DNA of 33,072 bases from an uncultured Bacteroidales bacterium (GTDB lineage Bacteria; Bacteroidota; Bacteroidia; Bacteroidales; UBA932), in NCBI GenBank assembly GCA_947167015.1, contig CAMVGM010000022.1, forward strand, positions 1 through 33,072. The letters are read 5' to 3'. The notes under the pieces were generated by a model. That model was not told the origin of the DNA, ran no database searches, and saw only the letters and a program-made list of their open reading frames with translations. Position 1 is the stretch's first letter. Each line of letters begins with the position of its first letter. Position numbers and translations under genes: made by a program. Of this stretch, positions 31,199-33,072 are shown one piece after another.

Positions 31199-33072
31199 CT
31201 ACAGGTCGTTCAGTTCCTGGGTCATCTCGTCCTTGCGGCCGACGATGATGTCCTGGTAGTTCTTCAGACCCGTACCGGCAGGGATCAGGTGTCCGCAGAT
31301 GACGTTCTCCTTGAGGCCCTCGAGGTAATCGACGCGGCCGCGGATGGCGGCTTCGCTGAGCACCTTGGTGGTCTCCTGGAAGGAGGCGGCGGAGATGAAG
31401 CTGTCGGTCTTGAGGGCCGCGCGGGTGATACCCTGGAGGATCAGGCGGGCCGTGGCCGGCTGCGTCGGACGGGCGGACATCATCTCGAGGCCCTGACGCT
31501 CCAGCGAGGCGTTCTCGCTGCGCATCTCACGGGCGCCGATGATGTCGCCTTCCTCGTATTTCTGCGAACCGCCGGGGTTCAGCACCTTGAACTTGCCGTA
31601 GATCTTGTCGTTGACGTCCATGAAGCGCCACTTGTCCACCATCTCCTCGGTGAGGAATTCGGTGTCGCCAGGATAGGTGATCTCCACCTTGCGCATCATC
31701 TGACGGACGATGATCTCGAAATGCTTGTCGTTGATCTTCACGCCCTGGAGGCGGTACACGGCCTGCACTTCGTTGACGATGTACTCCTGCGCCTTGACCG
31801 GTCCGAGGATGGACAGGATGTCGCTCGGGGAAACGCCGCCGTCGGAAAGCGGGGTACCCGCCTTGACGTAGTCGTTCTCCTGGACGAGGATCTGCTTGGT
31901 CAGGGGCACGAGATAGTGCTTCTCGACGCCGGACTTGTTGCGGACCGAAATCTCGCGGTTGCCTCGCTTGATCTTGCCCATCACGACCTCGCCGTTGATC
32001 TCGGAGAGGATGGCGGGGTTGGACGGGTTGCGGGCCTCGAAGAGCTCGGTGACACGCGGCAGACCGCCGGTGATATCGCTGGCCTTGCCGACCGCACGCG
32101 GGATCTTCATGATCACGTCGCCGACCTTGACGGTGCTGCCGTTCTCGGACATCACGTGGGCGCCGACCGGCAGGTTGAACACCTTGAGGCTCTCGCCGTT
32201 GGGACCGACGATGTGCAGCGCGGGGCTCTTGGTCTTGTCCTTGGACTCGATGATGACCTTGTCGGTGCTGACGGAGAACTCGTCCGCGGCGTCCTTCTGG
32301 AAGGTAGCGCCTTCGATCATGTTCTCGAAGCGGACCGTACCGGCCGTCTCGACGATGGTGGTGGCGTTGTACGCATCCCAGTCGCAGATCAGGTCGCCCT
32401 TGACCACCTTGTCACCGTCCTTCTTGTACAGCACGGCGCCGTAAGGCACGTCGTACTGGGAGAAGGTGATGCCGGTGTTCTCGTCCATGATGCGGAGCTC
32501 GGTCATGCGGCTCACGACGACGGACTGGACCTCGCCGTCGTCCGTGACGCGGTCGATGGTGCGGAGTTCCTCGAACTTGAGGATACCGTCGTACTTGGAC
32601 TCGATGGAGGAGTCGGCTGCGGAGGAGGAGGCGGTACCACCGACGTGGAAGGTACGCAGGGTCAGCTGGGTACCCGGCTCACCGATGGACTGGGCGGCGA
32701 TGACGCCGACCACTTCGCCCTTCTCGACCATGCGGCTGGTCGCGAGGTTGCGTCCGTAGCACTTGGCGCAGACGCCCTTGCGGCTCTCGCAGGTGAGCAC
32801 CGAACGGATCTCCACCTGCTCGATGGGCAGGGAGTCGATCAGGTCGGCCTCTTTTTCGCGGATCTCTTCACCGGCCTTGATGATGAGCTCGCCGGTCAGC
32901 GGGTTGAAGATGTCGTGCACGGAGGTGCGGCCGAGGATGCGCTCGCCGAGGGACTCGACGACCTCGTCCTTGTTCTTGATCGCGGTGGCGATCAGGCCGC
33001 GCAGCGTGCCGCAGTCTTCCTCGGTGATGATCACGTCGTGGGACACGTCCACCAGACGGCGGGTCAGGTAAC
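31199..33072 (-). CDS. rpoC: RNA polymerase beta' subunit, C-terminal part
   Basis: The frame is open to the right edge, so the N-terminal part, including the catalytic NADFDGD motif, lies beyond the window; about 624 residues are present, starting [13 protein letters not shown]. The zinc-binding cluster is visible: Cys in EEDCGTLRG, then [11 protein letters not shown] (four cysteines in total). Also seen are [16 protein letters not shown] (trigger-loop/bridge region), the [13 protein letters not shown] segment, and [15 protein letters not shown] near the C-terminus. The stop TAG is at 31201-31199. The gene is presumably the end of the rpoBC operon. Confidence 0.97.
   Translation of the reverse strand, partial: YLTRRLVDVSHDVIITEEDCGTLRGLIATAIKNKDEVVESLGERILGRTSVHDIFNPLTGELIIKAGEEIREKEADLIDSLPIEQVEIRSVLTCESRKGVCAKCYGRNLATSRMVEKGEVVGVIAAQSIGEPGTQLTLRTFHVGGTASSSAADSSIESKYDGILKFEELRTIDRVTDDGEVQSVVVSRMTELRIMDENTGITFSQYDVPYGAVLYKKDGDKVVKGDLICDWDAYNATTIVETAGTVRFENMIEGATFQKDAADEFSVSTDKVIIESKDKTKSPALHIVGPNGESLKVFNLPVGAHVMSENGSTVKVGDVIMKIPRAVGKASDITGGLPRVTELFEARNPSNPAILSEINGEVVMGKIKRGNREISVRNKSGVEKHYLVPLTKQILVQENDYVKAGTPLSDGGVSPSDILSILGPVKAQEYIVNEVQAVYRLQGVKINDKHFEIIVRQMMRKVEITYPGDTEFLTEEMVDKWRFMDVNDKIYGKFKVLNPGGSQKYEEGDIIGAREMRSENASLERQGLEMMSARPTQPATARLILQGITRAALKTDSFISAASFQETTKVLSEAAIRGRVDYLEGLKENVICGHLIPAGTGLKNYQDIIVGRKDEMTQELNDL

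Noticed and set aside
1..33072. tRNA genes, rRNA, CRISPR arrays, insertion sequences
   Set aside because: All gaps were read; none contains a cloverleaf, a regular spaced repeat array, or a transposase frame.

Overview
The window looks like chromosomal DNA from a GC-rich member of the Bacteroidales (Bacteroidota). The evidence is promoter boxes of the type TAnnTTTG upstream of many genes, almost no Shine-Dalgarno sequences, lipoproteins and signal peptides of Bacteroidota style, a two-gene ECF sigma/membrane-protein operon, and protein families typical of the phylum (DUF5020-like outer membrane protein, YARHG protein, stand-alone lipoprotein GH31). The genus cannot be settled from the sequence alone. 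Coding density is very high. I see no tRNA, rRNA, CRISPR array, prophage or transposase.

Layout. 1-512: 3' end of gpmI. 509-3557 (minus): RNase R followed by three small envelope-type genes. 3616-6246 (plus): apt, a Tsx-like outer membrane protein and an NCS2 purine permease, a likely purine-salvage operon. 6239-9524 (minus): polyprenyl diphosphate synthase, rsgA and a MATE transporter, joined by overlapping start/stop codons. 9567-11346 (plus): rdgB, with an odd in-frame palindromic insertion, then an ECF sigma factor and a membrane protein. 11424-12670 (minus): xth and ogt, DNA repair. 12727-16150 (plus): cysS and three poorly known genes (cytosolic, lipoprotein, membrane). 16183-18417 (minus): lipoprotein GH31 glycosidase. 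18499-20985 (plus): YARHG protein and a U32-family protein that abut exactly. 20982-25372 (minus): metF-metH. 25428-26821 (plus): cysE and a leucine-rich-repeat-like protein. 26824-27288 (minus): Lrp/AsnC regulator. 27582-31099 (plus): metY, cysK and a secreted histidine phosphatase. 31199 to the right edge (minus): C-terminal part of rpoC.

How the genes work together. The 21-30 kb part is a sulfur amino-acid and one-carbon neighbourhood. CysE and CysK make cysteine from serine through O-acetylserine. MetY makes homocysteine from O-acetylhomoserine. MetF supplies 5-methyltetrahydrofolate and MetH methylates homocysteine to methionine. An Lrp-type regulator is divergent from metY-cysK, and the gap between them holds an inverted repeat (candidate operator) and a 90-nt highly structured leader. 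The apt operon would carry adenine across both membranes and convert it to AMP.

Most unusual points: (1) the structured metY leader with two competing folds; (2) an in-frame 60-nt insertion in rdgB that creates a 16-bp palindrome; (3) a repeated hairpin module at ends of convergent genes, at exactly the same distance from the stop codon in two copies, plus a 21-nt repeat shared by two convergent gaps; (4) promoter boxes lying only 2-7 nt before the start codon at many genes, which predicts leaderless mRNAs; (5) a MetH whose reactivation domain is shortened and carries a CxCxxC motif.
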